Shown in pieces: positions 52,208 through 61,003 of a DNA stretch of 64,000 nt (the first letter of the stretch is position 1; the number at the start of each line of letters is the position of its first letter). Below the pieces are notes generated by a model. The model saw only the letters and a list, made by a program, of their open reading frames with translations. It was not told where the DNA came from and did not search any database. The position numbers were made by a program, and so were the translations under genes. Location: positions 1,646,501-1,710,500 of the forward strand of contig NZ_CP015348.1 in assembly GCF_002109325.1 (NCBI RefSeq). The letters are read 5' to 3'. This DNA is from Sporosarcina ureae. Its GTDB lineage: Bacteria; Bacillota; Bacilli; Bacillales_A; Planococcaceae.

Positions 52208-53512
52208 TTATTTATTCACTTGATTATAATAGCGCTGCATCTCTTCCTTCGGTACCATGTTTCCACCGGTTCCCCACACTAGATGTGTAGCGTTTATAGA
52301 ATTGGCTAACGGGAGTTTAGATTTTATTACGTGTACAGGACCTGTCATACCTGCAAGTGCGGAAGGTTCTAACCAAATGTCTTCACTGTCTGCGAGCACT
52401 TTCAACAATTTGAACAATGTCTGATCCCCTACCGTATAGCATCCCGTCAAGAAAGGTTCTATCGTTTTTCCGACAAAAGCCGATGCTGTACCAACCGCTA
52501 ATCCGTCGGCTGCTGTTTGATTATCCAATCCAAAGTCCGCTACGGATACTTGATCATGCATTCCCGTCATCATACCAATCATCATGCACGGTGAATGAGT
52601 AGGTTCAGCAAACAAGCAATGAACATGATCGCCTAATGCTATCTTTAGTCCGAATGCCACGCCGCCTGGACCTCCTCCCACCCCGCAAGGTAAGTAGACA
52701 AATAAGGGATGATCTTTATCCACGACGATATGCTGTGATTTTAATTGTGACGCAACTCGTTCCCCTGCCACCGCATAGCCTAGGAATAAATCAATAGAAT
52801 TTTCATCATCGACAAAGTGACACATTGGATCTGCATCCGCTTGACGTCGACCTTCTTCCACCGCTTTACTGTAATCATCAGCATATTCCACTACAATGAC
52901 GCCTTTTGAACGCAATAACTCTTTCTTCCACTGCTTAGCATCTGCCGACATATGTACATTGACATTAAAGCCAAGTTTTGCACTCATGATTCCAATACTA
53001 AGTCCTAAATTGCCCGTCGAACCTACAGCAATCTTATGTTTCCCGAACAGCTCACTAAATGCCTTCTCATTAAATTGACTATAGTCTTTCGTAGAATCGA
53101 GCAACTGATGATCAATAGCCAATGTTTCAGCATGTTTTAGTATTTCATAAATACCTCCACGCGCTTTTATGGAACCTGAAATCGGAAGCGCATTATCCTG
53201 TTTTAACAACAGTCTACCCGGAATATCTGTCTTATACATTGATTCAAGTGCATGCTTCATTTGCTTAATTTCTGTCAAAGGAGATTCAATTATGCCATCC
53301 TGAGTATCCGGAAAAACTTTTGCCAAATAAGGGGCGAAACGCTCTAACCTTTGACTAGCATCCTTTATATCGTCTTCTGATACGCGTGTTTTCATTAGTC
53401 CGCTAGCTACGGATTCTAGTAAAGGATTACACCATAACACCTCTTGCTTTTCCATCACCTTTTGCAACAAAGGCAGTTTCTTAAGCCATTCATTTCGCAT
53501 AAGATCATTCAC
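52208..53512 (-). CDS. dsdA: D-serine ammonia-lyase (dehydratase)
   Basis: PLP enzyme converting D-serine to pyruvate and ammonia. I start it at GTG 53510-53512 (434 residues), because AAGGGGGCGA lies 9 bases upstream and the family N-terminus fits. The frame is open 30 codons further upstream, but that part carries a likely TGTTATACT -10 element. PLP lysine is K116 in [12 protein letters not shown]; the phosphate loop [14 protein letters not shown] is present. Transcribed toward the thi operon, alone. Confidence 0.92.
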   Translation of the reverse strand: MNDLMRNEWLKKLPLLQKVMEKQEVLWCNPLLESVASGLMKTRVSEDDIKDASQRLERFAPYLAKVFPDTQDGIIESPLTEIKQMKHALESMYKTDIPGRLLLKQDNALPISGSIKARGGIYEILKHAETLAIDHQLLDSTKDYSQFNEKAFSELFGKHKIAVGSTGNLGLSIGIMSAKLGFNVNVHMSADAKQWKKELLRSKGVIVVEYADDYSKAVEEGRRQADADPMCHFVDDENSIDLFLGYAVAGERVASQLKSQHIVVDKDHPLFVYLPCGVGGGPGGVAFGLKIALGDHVHCLFAEPTHSPCMMIGMMTGMHDQVSVADFGLDNQTAADGLAVGTASAFVGKTIEPFLTGCYTVGDQTLFKLLKVLADSEDIWLEPSALAGMTGPVHVIKSKLPLANSINATHLVWGTGGNMVPKEEMQRYYNQVNK

Positions 53513-53627
53513 GTCGTGTCGCCCCCTTATAATAAATTCAGCCTCAGTATAACATAGCGACTTTGCCATATTTATAGAGATTTTGCATGATTCATCCGTC
53601 ATTATTCGCCGAAGTCAGAAATTGATT

Positions 53628-54239
53628 TTAACTAAACCAACCTTTTTCATTAAAGAGCGTAATCGCTTCTATGCGATTGCGTACACCGAGCTTGTCCAAG
53701 ATTGTCGATACATAATTTCGAACGGTCCCAGGGGACAAAAATAACTCCGCGGCAATTTGCTTCGTAGTTTTTCCTTCTGACACAAGCTTCAGTACTTGTA
53801 CTTCCCGCTCGGTCAACGGATTTTTCTCTTCTTCCTTCATATCAAAGGCTAAATCGATTAATTCTGGTGCATAGATACGACGTCCTTCAATAATGGAATG
53901 AATAGATTTTACGAGTTCTTCAATCGGATTATCTTTTAGTAAATATCCACGGACTCCGGCATTACGTGCCCGTTCGAAATAGCCTGCTCGTGCAAAAGTT
54001 GTCAAAATGATAATCTGACAATCTAAGTCTTGGAGTTCTTCTGCAGCGTCGAGGCCCGTTTTAATAGGCATCTCTATATCCATAATACAAACATCCGGCT
54101 GAAGGGTTTTAACTAAATCTATGGCTTCCTGACCATTCTTGGCCTTGCCCACCACTTCCATATCTTCTTCCAGATTCAATAACGACCCTAGCGCACCGAG
54201 CAGCATTCCTTGATCTTCTGCGATTACAATGCGGATCAT
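53628..54239 (-). CDS. desR: Response regulator DesR
   Basis: 203-residue NarL/FixJ-family regulator. Receiver phosphorylation site is D54 (IMDIEMP). The C-terminal LuxR-type HTH contains NPLTEREVQVLKLVSEG and SPGTVRNYVSTILDKLGVRNRIEAI. AAGGAGGG stands 6-7 bases before ATG 54237-54239. Strongly like B. subtilis DesR, which activates des when DesK senses an ordered membrane. Confidence 0.93.
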   Translation of the reverse strand: MIRIVIAEDQGMLLGALGSLLNLEEDMEVVGKAKNGQEAIDLVKTLQPDVCIMDIEMPIKTGLDAAEELQDLDCQIIILTTFARAGYFERARNAGVRGYLLKDNPIEELVKSIHSIIEGRRIYAPELIDLAFDMKEEEKNPLTEREVQVLKLVSEGKTTKQIAAELFLSPGTVRNYVSTILDKLGVRNRIEAITLFNEKGWFS

Positions 54240-54241
54240 AT

Positions 54242-55369
54242 TCATCCCTCCTTTATTTGTTTCAAGACAGCAGGTACGGAAATTTTAAGCTGCGTCCCAT
54301 TGTCACTCGTAACCGATAATTTACCGTTAACGAATTCCAATCGTTCTTTCATACCATCCAGTCCGTTACCCGGTAAGTTTGCCCCGTCTTTCGCTATACC
54401 AATTCCGTTATCTTTCACTTTAATTACAAATGATTTTTCTGTGTGTTCAAATTGGATATAGCATCGCTCTGCATAGCTATGTCTCACTACATTATTGATC
54501 GCTTCTTTCAAACACATAACTAGTACATTTTCTACAATAGGAGACATGTCAGGGAAGTTTGGATTGCCTTCTATCTCCACTTCAATTTCAGCTGCTTTTA
54601 GCAATTGTTGAACTCGAACCAGTTCATCTTTAATCTTCACTCGTCGCATGCCACTGACGAGAACGCGCACTTCTTTTAAAGCAGTACTGGATATTTGACG
54701 TATATCTTGAATCTCTGCTTTTGCGGTTTCGATATCTCGATCCATTAATTTAGAAGCTAGATCACTTTTCAAACCAATCATCGATAACTTTTGTCCTAAC
54801 GTATCATGGAGATCCCGTGCAATTCGCTCGCGTTCTTGAATAATCATTAGCTCGGATATCCGTTCCCTGGCAATCTCTAACTGATCTTGCAGTAAGTCCC
54901 GCTTTTGTCGATTGTATAGATTAAAAGGCAATAATACTACGCCAATAACCGTAATAATGACAAAGTGGATTTGTGGTAAAAACAACTCAATTTCAAGAAA
55001 GAATCCTGCAACAATTGCTGCAATTAAAATCGCAATATGTAATCCGTAAATAATGAAAAACCCGACTGGCCTTCTAATATTACCAATGGAAAATGCAATG
55101 AACAAAGATAAATAGACATAACCAAATAATAATGTCATGACGACCGAAATAACGATTTCAAAACTGATCCACATATACATAAGACCACTTTTGGACCTGG
55201 CGGAGAAATAGTAAGAAAGGAAAAATAACACTAATAATATAACGCCAATCGTTAAATTAAATGGAGACGCGCTTCGTAAAATAAAAAAGAAAGGCAATAT
55301 ACAAAATACAACCCAAGCATAAATACTGAGCCATGGGCTTTTTGGAAATATACTATACCAACTATACAT
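54242..55369 (-). CDS. desK: Membrane-fluidity sensor kinase DesK
   Basis: 375-residue histidine kinase with four or five N-terminal spans (about 15-33, 40-55, 64-82, 86-96/101-125, 130-150). The dimerisation helix follows with phospho-acceptor H188 in ARDLHDTLGQ, the same number as in B. subtilis. The HATPase_c domain has EAINNVVRHS and DNGIGI. It precedes desR by 2 bases; des lies immediately upstream, as in Bacillus. Confidence 0.93.
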   Translation of the reverse strand: MYSWYSIFPKSPWLSIYAWVVFCILPFFFILRSASPFNLTIGVILLVLFFLSYYFSARSKSGLMYMWISFEIVISVVMTLLFGYVYLSLFIAFSIGNIRRPVGFFIIYGLHIAILIAAIVAGFFLEIELFLPQIHFVIITVIGVVLLPFNLYNRQKRDLLQDQLEIARERISELMIIQERERIARDLHDTLGQKLSMIGLKSDLASKLMDRDIETAKAEIQDIRQISSTALKEVRVLVSGMRRVKIKDELVRVQQLLKAAEIEVEIEGNPNFPDMSPIVENVLVMCLKEAINNVVRHSYAERCYIQFEHTEKSFVIKVKDNGIGIAKDGANLPGNGLDGMKERLEFVNGKLSVTSDNGTQLKISVPAVLKQIKEG

Positions 55370-55452
55370 CAGTTCTGATCGCCATCCTTTTCATTTCATT
55401 GTAACAAATATTTACTTGTCTAGCTCTCTCGAGATATTTACGCAAAATAAAA

Positions 55453-55482
55453 AGGCGGAGAAGGATTACTCCTTCTCCCGCC
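55453..55482 (-). terminator. Terminator after des
   Basis: On the minus strand GGCGGGAGAAGG pairs with CCTTCTCCGCC (one bulge), then TTTTTATTTT. It would reduce read-through from des into desKR. Confidence 0.88.
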
Positions 55483-55485
55483 ATT

Positions 55486-56532
55486 TTATGATAAGCGTGT
55501 ACGTTTCGGTTTTAAATCAATTGATAACTTTTCTTTTGGTACATATTGTTTTGCTTCTTTAAATGTGATGAATTTTTTATTAGCTGGATCATATAAGCGG
55601 TAACGCAATGATTCAAAGCTAGTCTTCAATGTAATCGTTGTTGCTTTGTGTAGTGGCGGAGTTAATTCATGCGCCATTTCCAAGTTATAGTTTGGTACAC
55701 GTGGTGCTAAGTGATGCACGTGGTGGAATCCGATATTTCCTGTTGCCCACTGTAGAGCACGTGGCAATTGATAGTATGAACTTCCTTCAACTGCTGCTTT
55801 AACATAATCCCAGTCCGATTCCTCTTCGAAATAAGAATCTTCAAATGTATGTTGGATGTAGAACAACCAAATACCAAGGGCACCAGCCGTGAACATCATC
55901 GTACCTTGAATCAGCAAGAATGCTTTCCAGCCAATAGCTACGATTAATACTGTATAAACTGCAATAAGAATAATATTGATCAAATATGTGTTCATACGCT
56001 CTTTCTTACGCGCGTCTTTACGGTTAAAGCGACCTGCGATTAGTACCAAATATAAAGGTCCAAATCCGAATAACACAATAGGGTTACGGTAAACACGGTA
56101 GCTGAAACGTTCGAACTTAGAAGCATTTTCGTATTCTTCAACGGTCATGACCCAGATATCTCCAACACCGCGTTTGTCTAAGTTTGAACTAGATGCGTGG
56201 TGAATCGAGTGCTCTCTTTTCCATTTTTCATACGGGAATAATGTCAAGACGCCAGTGATTGTTCCTACAATGCTATTCGCTTTCTTATTGCGGAAGAATG
56301 AACCGTGCGTGCAGTCATGGAAGATGATGAATGTGCGAACTACAAAGAACGCTGCAACGATTGATAACACTACCGTTAGAGTTACAGATACGCTCAGGCT
56401 CTGGTAAGCCAAGAACCACAGAATAAATACTGGTGGAATCGTGTTGATCATTTGAACAATGCTCTTTTTCAGATCGGACTTCGCGAAAGGCGCGACGTCT
56501 TTGTGCAGTTGCTTTGTTTGCTCTTTACTCAT
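55486..56532 (-). CDS. des: Membrane-bound acyl-lipid fatty acid desaturase
   Basis: 348 residues. Three histidine boxes for the di-iron site: HDCTH (72-76), HSIHH (108-112) and HHVHH (270-274). Hydrophobic spans lie between. Together with the adjacent DesK-DesR system and the DesR-like sites upstream, it is the cold-induced phospholipid desaturase. Double-bond position (delta-5 in B. subtilis) is inference. Confidence 0.94.
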   Translation of the reverse strand: MSKEQTKQLHKDVAPFAKSDLKKSIVQMINTIPPVFILWFLAYQSLSVSVTLTVVLSIVAAFFVVRTFIIFHDCTHGSFFRNKKANSIVGTITGVLTLFPYEKWKREHSIHHASSSNLDKRGVGDIWVMTVEEYENASKFERFSYRVYRNPIVLFGFGPLYLVLIAGRFNRKDARKKERMNTYLINIILIAVYTVLIVAIGWKAFLLIQGTMMFTAGALGIWLFYIQHTFEDSYFEEESDWDYVKAAVEGSSYYQLPRALQWATGNIGFHHVHHLAPRVPNYNLEMAHELTPPLHKATTITLKTSFESLRYRLYDPANKKFITFKEAKQYVPKEKLSIDLKPKRTRLS

Positions 56533-56579
56533 GTTTGAATTTCCCTCCTATTGGGTTTGCTAGTACATTAAGAATACCT

Positions 56580-56636
56580 TTTATACGGAGGGAGGGGTAG
56601 GCATAGATGTCATGACTTTGAGATGACAAATGTCAT
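56580..56636 (-). promoter_or_regulatory. des promoter with DesR-like sites
   Basis: -10 TATAAA (56580-56585, minus strand) with no good -35, as expected for an activated promoter. Directly upstream lie the palindrome GTCATGAC (56609-56616) and the dyad ATGACA-NN-TGTCAT (56623-56636). Position and sequence fit DesR binding. Confidence 0.7.
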
Positions 56637-56698
56637 ATGTTTTAGGTGGTGGTTGATATGACAATGTTTAGATTGGGGCGTGACTCCAGATAGATCGG

Positions 56699-56889
56699 GT
56701 CGTTGCTCGAGTTAGGCTTTGTCGTTGAAAGTAGTGAGGGTCATGCTTTGGACTCGCGCAGGCACGTGGGGGATTGCCTCCAGCCAGGAGCCAACTAGCG
56801 GTGGAGCTGCTAGCTGTCTCATGGCCACGGCCTACCCCGCAGTTGTGCCTGCGCTACTGAGTACTTACCAAGTTAGGTTGTGGTTTATA
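56699..56889 (-). repeat. Hairpin repeat family 2 (HP2), copy A1
   Basis: About 190 bases. Outer stem GCGCAGGCAC/GTGCCTGCGC is perfect, with an inner TGAGCCA/TGTCTCA pair of arms. The same unit recurs 209 bases downstream, and a shorter homologue recurs twice in inverse orientation. Confidence 0.85.
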
Positions 56890-56907
56890 AATGATGAAGA
56901 TCAGAGG

Positions 56908-57098
56908 ATCGTTGCTCGACATTGGTTTGTGCATGGAAAGTAGTGAGGGTCGTGCTTAGGACTCGCGCAAGCACGTGGGGGATTGCCTACAGCCATGAGC
57001 CAACTAGCGGTGGGGCTGCTAGCTGTCTCACGGCCACGGCCTACCCCGCAGTTGTGCCTGCGCTACTAAGTACTTACCAAGTTTGTTTGTGGTTTATA
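56908..57098 (-). repeat. HP2 copy A2
   Basis: Direct repeat of A1 at a 209-base offset. The outer stem keeps pairing on the minus strand through one G-U pair (GCGCAGGCAC with GTGCTTGCGC); inner arm CTAGC/GCTAG. Confidence 0.85.
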
Positions 57099-57142
57099 GG
57101 AGATAAAACCAGTGACTGGGTAGTACTAGTTACTATTCTTGC

Positions 57143-57296
57143 AAAACAAGAATCAGAACTGCCCTACGCCCTATCAAACGAAGGCGGCTGCACGTGGTAG
57201 GCGTAGTAATGAGACAGTCAGGCGAACTTCCTGTCTGGCTCATTGCGGAAGCCATCCACCACCGCCGAAGTGGGGTCAATGACCGCTCCACTTACA
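57143..57296 (+). repeat. HP2 copy B1 (inverse orientation)
   Basis: About 154 bases. TGAGACAG...CTGGCTCA, GGTAGGC...GCCATCC and GGCGG...CCGCC form nested arms. It aligns with the reverse complement of copies A1 and A2 in the TGAGACAG, GGCTCA and GGTAGGC blocks. Confidence 0.8.
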
Positions 57297-57407
57297 TAGA
57301 CAGTCAAATCAACTTTTGCATAAAACAAGGAAGAGTATGGGTTCGCAAAACAGCTACCTAACATCGTATCCTACTTACTTGTACGGACAAATTATTTGTG
57401 TACTCGA

Positions 57408-57561
57408 AAAACAAGAATCAGAACTGCCCTACACACTATCAAACGAAGGCGGCTGCACGTGGTAGGCGTAGTAATGAGACAGCCAGGCGTACTTCCTGTC
57501 TGGCTCATTGCAGAAGCCATCCACCACCGCCGAAGTGGGGCCAATGACCGCCCCACTTATA
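57408..57561 (+). repeat. HP2 copy B2 (inverse orientation)
   Basis: Direct repeat of B1 at a 265-base offset with a handful of substitutions. The 111 bases between B1 and B2 are unrelated. The whole stretch 56640-57660 contains no gene I can support. Confidence 0.8.
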
Positions 57562-57665
57562 TTGCCAGCCAAAACTCCATCATCCAACCTATTGATCCCT
57601 ACATTTCACTGTACATTCATTTTACAATCGTTCAGAATATACACCTATAGAAAGGAATGTATACC

Positions 57666-58319
57666 ATGCGTGAATTATCACTTCGTTTAGTATCCGTTTG
57701 GATTATTTGTATTTTATTCACCGGCTTTTTCGCCTATATTGCCAGATCCATTCATCAACATACGATCTCGAGTTTTGATGAGCCTATTATAGATGTAATA
57801 CAAGGCACACAAACTTCGGGTTTGACGTCTATTATGAAGACATTTACTACAATCGGCTCCACCACTACAGTCGCGTTGCTCGCTGTACTTACACTTGCCG
57901 TTCTTCTATGGAAGAAACATAAGGCACAGGCCGTATTATTCGCTGCGGTACTTGGGGGGACAGGCATTCTCAATCAAGTCCTTAAATTCATCTTCAAACG
58001 TGAACGTCCTGACTTTGATCGCTTAATAGATATTGGTGGGTACAGCTTCCCAAGTGGACACACGATGATGGCGTTCAGTCTTTATACCATTCTCGCTTAT
58101 ATCATTTGGCGGAACTTACGTAATGTATGGGCACGTACGGGTATTACTATTCTTGCCATCTTTATGATCGTAATGATCGCGGTTAGCAGGATTTACCTGG
58201 GCGTACATTTCCCAAGCGATATAGTCGGTGGTGTATTAGCTAGTTCAGTCTGGTTATGTGCATCCATTGCATTATATCAGCGTTTACAACGCTCACAATT
58301 GGGTAAATTACAGACGTAG
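57666..58319 (+). CDS. PAP2-family membrane phosphatase
   Basis: 217 residues from ATG 57666 (AAGGAA about 8 bases upstream). About six spans. The PAP2 active-site motifs are intact: KFIFKRERP, FPSGHTM and SRIYLGVHFPSD. The family includes undecaprenyl-diphosphatases (BcrC) and lipid phosphatases; which one is not clear. It lies 36 bases before mscL. Confidence 0.9.
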   Translation: MRELSLRLVSVWIICILFTGFFAYIARSIHQHTISSFDEPIIDVIQGTQTSGLTSIMKTFTTIGSTTTVALLAVLTLAVLLWKKHKAQAVLFAAVLGGTGILNQVLKFIFKRERPDFDRLIDIGGYSFPSGHTMMAFSLYTILAYIIWRNLRNVWARTGITILAIFMIVMIAVSRIYLGVHFPSDIVGGVLASSVWLCASIALYQRLQRSQLGKLQT

Positions 58320-58355
58320 TAGGATACTACAAAACTATAAAAGGAGGTTATGTGT

Positions 58356-58742
58356 ATGTGGAAGGATTTTAAGGAGTTTGCGTTTAAAGGAAATATTTTC
58401 GATTTGGCAATCGGTGTCGTAATTGGTGCAGCTTTCGGAACAATTGTTTCTTCTTTAGTTGAAAATATTATGACACCACTTATTGGAGTTTTGTTAGGTG
58501 GTCTAGACTTCTCTTCATTGAGTTATACAATTGGCGATGCTGCAATAAAATACGGTCTATTCATTCAATCTATCATTGATTTCTTGATTGTTGCAGGTTC
58601 GATCTTCGTCTTCTTACGGGTACTTATGAAGTTGAAAATGAAGCCAGCTGAGATAGTTGAAGAAGAAGAGGAAGAAAAACCACTAGATATAAAAGAGGAA
58701 TTGCTCACTGAGATTCGTGATTTATTAAAAAGCGAACGATAA
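58356..58742 (+). CDS. mscL: Large-conductance mechanosensitive channel MscL
   Basis: 128 residues from ATG 58356 (MWKDFKEFAFKGNIFDLAIG), chosen because AAAGGAGG is then 8 bases upstream. First span AIGVVIGAAFGTIVSSLVENIMTPLIG contains the channel gate. The second span is about 69-92, followed by a Glu-rich linker and a C-terminal helix bundle segment. Opens under turgor to release solutes. Confidence 0.96.
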   Translation: MWKDFKEFAFKGNIFDLAIGVVIGAAFGTIVSSLVENIMTPLIGVLLGGLDFSSLSYTIGDAAIKYGLFIQSIIDFLIVAGSIFVFLRVLMKLKMKPAEIVEEEEEEKPLDIKEELLTEIRDLLKSER

Positions 58743-58800
58743 AATAACCATCACTCACTCATTTGGATAGATTACGGCCACGATTGTCTCACAAAGTCCA

Positions 58801-58829
58801 TTGCAACGCGCCTGTCGAGGTGTTACAAT
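58801..58829 (+). promoter_or_regulatory. Promoter of the 30-residue membrane peptide gene
   Basis: TTGCAA (58801-58806), 17-base spacer, TACAAT (58824-58829). The spacer contains CGCCTGTCGAGG, which resembles part of the HP1 repeat. Confidence 0.75.
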
Positions 58830-58864
58830 GATAGGCAGGATACTGATCAAAGGAGAGGATATTC

Positions 58865-58957
58865 ATGTGGTTCGTCTATATCATGTATGCATTGTTCGCA
58901 TTTATTCTTGGTGGAACAGTACTTGGACTAGTCCGTACGTTCAGCAGCAATAACTAA
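58865..58957 (+). CDS. 30-residue single-span membrane peptide
   Basis: Short gene (31 codons with stop). The product starts MWFVYIMYALFAFILGGTVL, one membrane span, and ends VRTFSSNN with a positive residue after the span. AAAGGAGAGG lies 7 bases before the ATG, a near-consensus promoter is 35 bases upstream and a terminator follows. These three signals make it likely real. I do not recognise the family. Confidence 0.75.
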   Translation: MWFVYIMYALFAFILGGTVLGLVRTFSSNN

Positions 58958-58968
58958 TACAAACAAAC

Positions 58969-59013
58969 AGCAGTGAATGAGCGGGCTTAAAGCCTTTTCA
59001 TCCACTGCTTTTT
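58969..59013. terminator. Bidirectional terminator
   Basis: AGCAGTG (58969-58975) and CACTGCT (59003-59009) with inner ATGA/TCAT and GGCTT/AGCC pairings. T6 on the plus side; GTTTGTTTGT on the minus side. Confidence 0.85.
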
Positions 59014-59025
59014 ATATGTCTAAAA

Positions 59026-59718
59026 CTACTGCCGAAACAATGAAATGAGCCATGTAGTAGCATCCATTCCGTATATTTCACGGATATCATCTATTTCTTT
59101 ATGGGCGAGTAGTTGACCTTCTTTCATCACGATCATCTCATCCAATAATGGTTCTACTTCTTTAATTTCATGTGTAGAGAGGAGAACGGTTTGCCATTCT
59201 GTATCGGTGAAACGGATGAGCCCCCTTGCTATATCTTCCCGTACCATCGGATCTAATCCCGAAAACGGCTCATCAAGCAAATAATAGGAAGCATTTCTTC
59301 CAAGTGTTGCAGCAATTTTCACTCGGCCCTGGTTACCTTTTGACAGCGTGCTGATCTTTGCATCCAGTGGGATACTAAGAAACTCTGCGATTTCCTCTGC
59401 TTTCTTCCTGTTGAAATCCTTAAACTGCGAATTATAGAAATCAAATAATTGTTTTACATTAAATTCCGGAAAAAACAAATCACCATCAGGCATATAAGCT
59501 ACTGAAGAAGCGACTCTCCTTGTGATTTTATTGTTATCAAACACTGCAAGCCCGGTAGTAGGTGTCAATAACCCTGCTACTATTTTAAGCAGTGTCGTTT
59601 TCCCACTACCGTTTTCACCTACCAGTCCAATGATTCTTCCTTTGGGCAACGTAAGTGACACTCCATCCAATGCTCGCTTAGCTCCATAACGTTTCGAAAC
59701 AATCTGCAATTCAATCAT
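59026..59718 (-). CDS. ABC transporter ATP-binding protein (YtrB/YhcH-like)
   Basis: About 230 residues from ATG 59716-59718 (MIELQIVSKRYGAKRALDG). Walker A GENGSGKTT, signature LSKGNQGRVKIAATLGR (SKGNQ form), Walker B YLLDEPFSGLDP and H-loop STHEIKE are present. It overlaps the GntR gene by 8 bases. Part of a permease-GntR-ATPase operon. In this family the transported substrate is usually unknown; stress or antibiotic response is inference. Confidence 0.9.
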   Translation of the reverse strand: MIELQIVSKRYGAKRALDGVSLTLPKGRIIGLVGENGSGKTTLLKIVAGLLTPTTGLAVFDNNKITRRVASSVAYMPDGDLFFPEFNVKQLFDFYNSQFKDFNRKKAEEIAEFLSIPLDAKISTLSKGNQGRVKIAATLGRNASYYLLDEPFSGLDPMVREDIARGLIRFTDTEWQTVLLSTHEIKEVEPLLDEMIVMKEGQLLAHKEIDDIREIYGMDATTWLISLFRQ

Positions 59719-60079
59719 CACTTCCACCCCGCTTCTGTAAGTAGTGGACCATTTCGTTCGTTGTGAAGCCTAGAGCCTCAACATTTTGAATGAATGACTC
59801 GACAAGTTGCTCTTTCATCTCTTCACGGAGTTCTTGAATCCTTGCATGATTTTCTGTCACGAATGATCCCTGCCCCCTTCTCGTATCGGTAATCCCTAGA
59901 TTCTCAAGTTCCCTATAGACCCTTTGCATTGTGTTAGCATTCACGCCGACCAAAACAGCATATTCCCGTACAGATGGTAACTTCTCCCCTACTGCAAGCG
60001 TGCCTCGAATGATTTCCCCCATAATGTGATCGACGAGTTGTTGGTAAATCGGTTTATCTGGTAGAAATTCCATACTCAT
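59711..60079 (-). CDS. GntR-family regulator, YtrA subfamily
   Basis: 122 residues. An N-terminal GntR winged helix (KPIYQQLVDHIMGEIIRGTL, EKLPSVREYAVLVGVNANTMQRVYRELE) is followed by a short C-terminal dimerisation helix, typical of the YtrA group that controls linked ABC transporters. It likely binds the palindrome at 60898-60925. Confidence 0.92.
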   Translation of the reverse strand: MSMEFLPDKPIYQQLVDHIMGEIIRGTLAVGEKLPSVREYAVLVGVNANTMQRVYRELENLGITDTRRGQGSFVTENHARIQELREEMKEQLVESFIQNVEALGFTTNEMVHYLQKRGGSDD

Positions 60080-60081
60080 CG

Positions 60082-60876
60082 TTACACCCTCACTTTCTTC
60101 TCAAAGAACATAGATCCTATCATTAGTAATACAAAGCTGATGATTAGGTAAAAGGCTAAATTGCCTACCGAAAAGGCAATGCCATCCGGTACAAACCCCA
60201 TGAAAAAGTAACTCGTATGTTCATTGTAAAAGGACTCATCCGTCAGCCGTACTGATACAATCGTACGAAGCCAATCAAAGAATCCATTAATTCGTAGTTG
60301 TTCCCAAATGACTAATGCACTCACAATGAACAGCAAGATGAATGGTATCGAAAAGAAGCGCAGTCTTGACTTAATCACTTTATATACACTCCAGAAGAAC
60401 CAACCAGTAGCCGTCATAAAGATCAACTTTATGGATAGCGCCAGTACTACACTGACTAATGCCAACACTTCTTTCCCTTCAACTCCTATTGTCCCGTCTT
60501 TTATTACATAGAGGACGATCCCACCGAGAAAACCGCTAAAGAATAAGCTGCCTAATGCCAGCAAAACGGCAAATGTTAATTTAGCACCGACGAGTTGAAC
60601 CATGGATGTTGGAGAATGTAACCACATATCCAATGTCCTCATCTCTCTTTTCAAACTTTCGAATAAGATAAAAACACCAGCAAATATATGCAAAACGAGC
60701 AAAACACCCACAATGATATGCGTATTATCGTACAGTGTATCTAGTCTTCCAGCGAAGCTCGTTACTAAAGGGGGTGCTACCGTAATGACTACTATATCCA
60801 GCAGAAAAATCCAAAATATCAACCTCTTTAACATAATCCATTCTTTCTGTATTAGACCGCCAAATACTGTCTTCAT
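60082..60876 (-). CDS. ABC transporter permease
   Basis: 264 residues with about six spans (around 18-37, 52-74, 99-125, 138-162, 174-193, 236-257) and basic loops, no catalytic motif. First gene of the operon, two bases before the GntR gene. I cannot assign a substrate. Confidence 0.85.
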   Translation of the reverse strand: MKTVFGGLIQKEWIMLKRLIFWIFLLDIVVITVAPPLVTSFAGRLDTLYDNTHIIVGVLLVLHIFAGVFILFESLKREMRTLDMWLHSPTSMVQLVGAKLTFAVLLALGSLFFSGFLGGIVLYVIKDGTIGVEGKEVLALVSVVLALSIKLIFMTATGWFFWSVYKVIKSRLRFFSIPFILLFIVSALVIWEQLRINGFFDWLRTIVSVRLTDESFYNEHTSYFFMGFVPDGIAFSVGNLAFYLIISFVLLMIGSMFFEKKVRV

Positions 60877-60897
60877 CTTTAAAACACTCCTTCCACT

Positions 60898-60942
60898 CTA
60901 GTGTATTAGTTATATAATACACTAGAACTTAAAAATTGACTA
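60898..60942 (-). promoter_or_regulatory. Promoter and GntR (YtrA-type) operator
   Basis: Perfect 11-bp inverted repeat: CTAGTGTATTA (60898-60908) and TAATACACTAG (60915-60925), 6-base centre. The -10 TATTAT (60914-60919, minus strand) lies inside it. The -35 is TAGTCA (60937-60942) at 17 bases. This arrangement fits autorepression. Confidence 0.85.
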
Positions 60943-60959
60943 GGCATTTCTAAAATAAA

Positions 60960-60999
60960 AACACAAGGCCGAAACGGATGCCCGTTTCGGCCTTGTGTT
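60960..60999. terminator. Bidirectional terminator after the thioesterase gene
   Basis: AACACAAGGCCGAAACG and CGTTTCGGCCTTGTGTT form a perfect stem with a 6-base loop; T-rich on the minus side. Confidence 0.93.
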
Positions 61000-61003
61000 T
61001 TGA

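Noticed and set aside
56719..57650. Three plus-strand open frames in the HP2 island
   Set aside because: They run through hairpin repeats, share peptides only because the DNA repeats, and lack ribosome sites.
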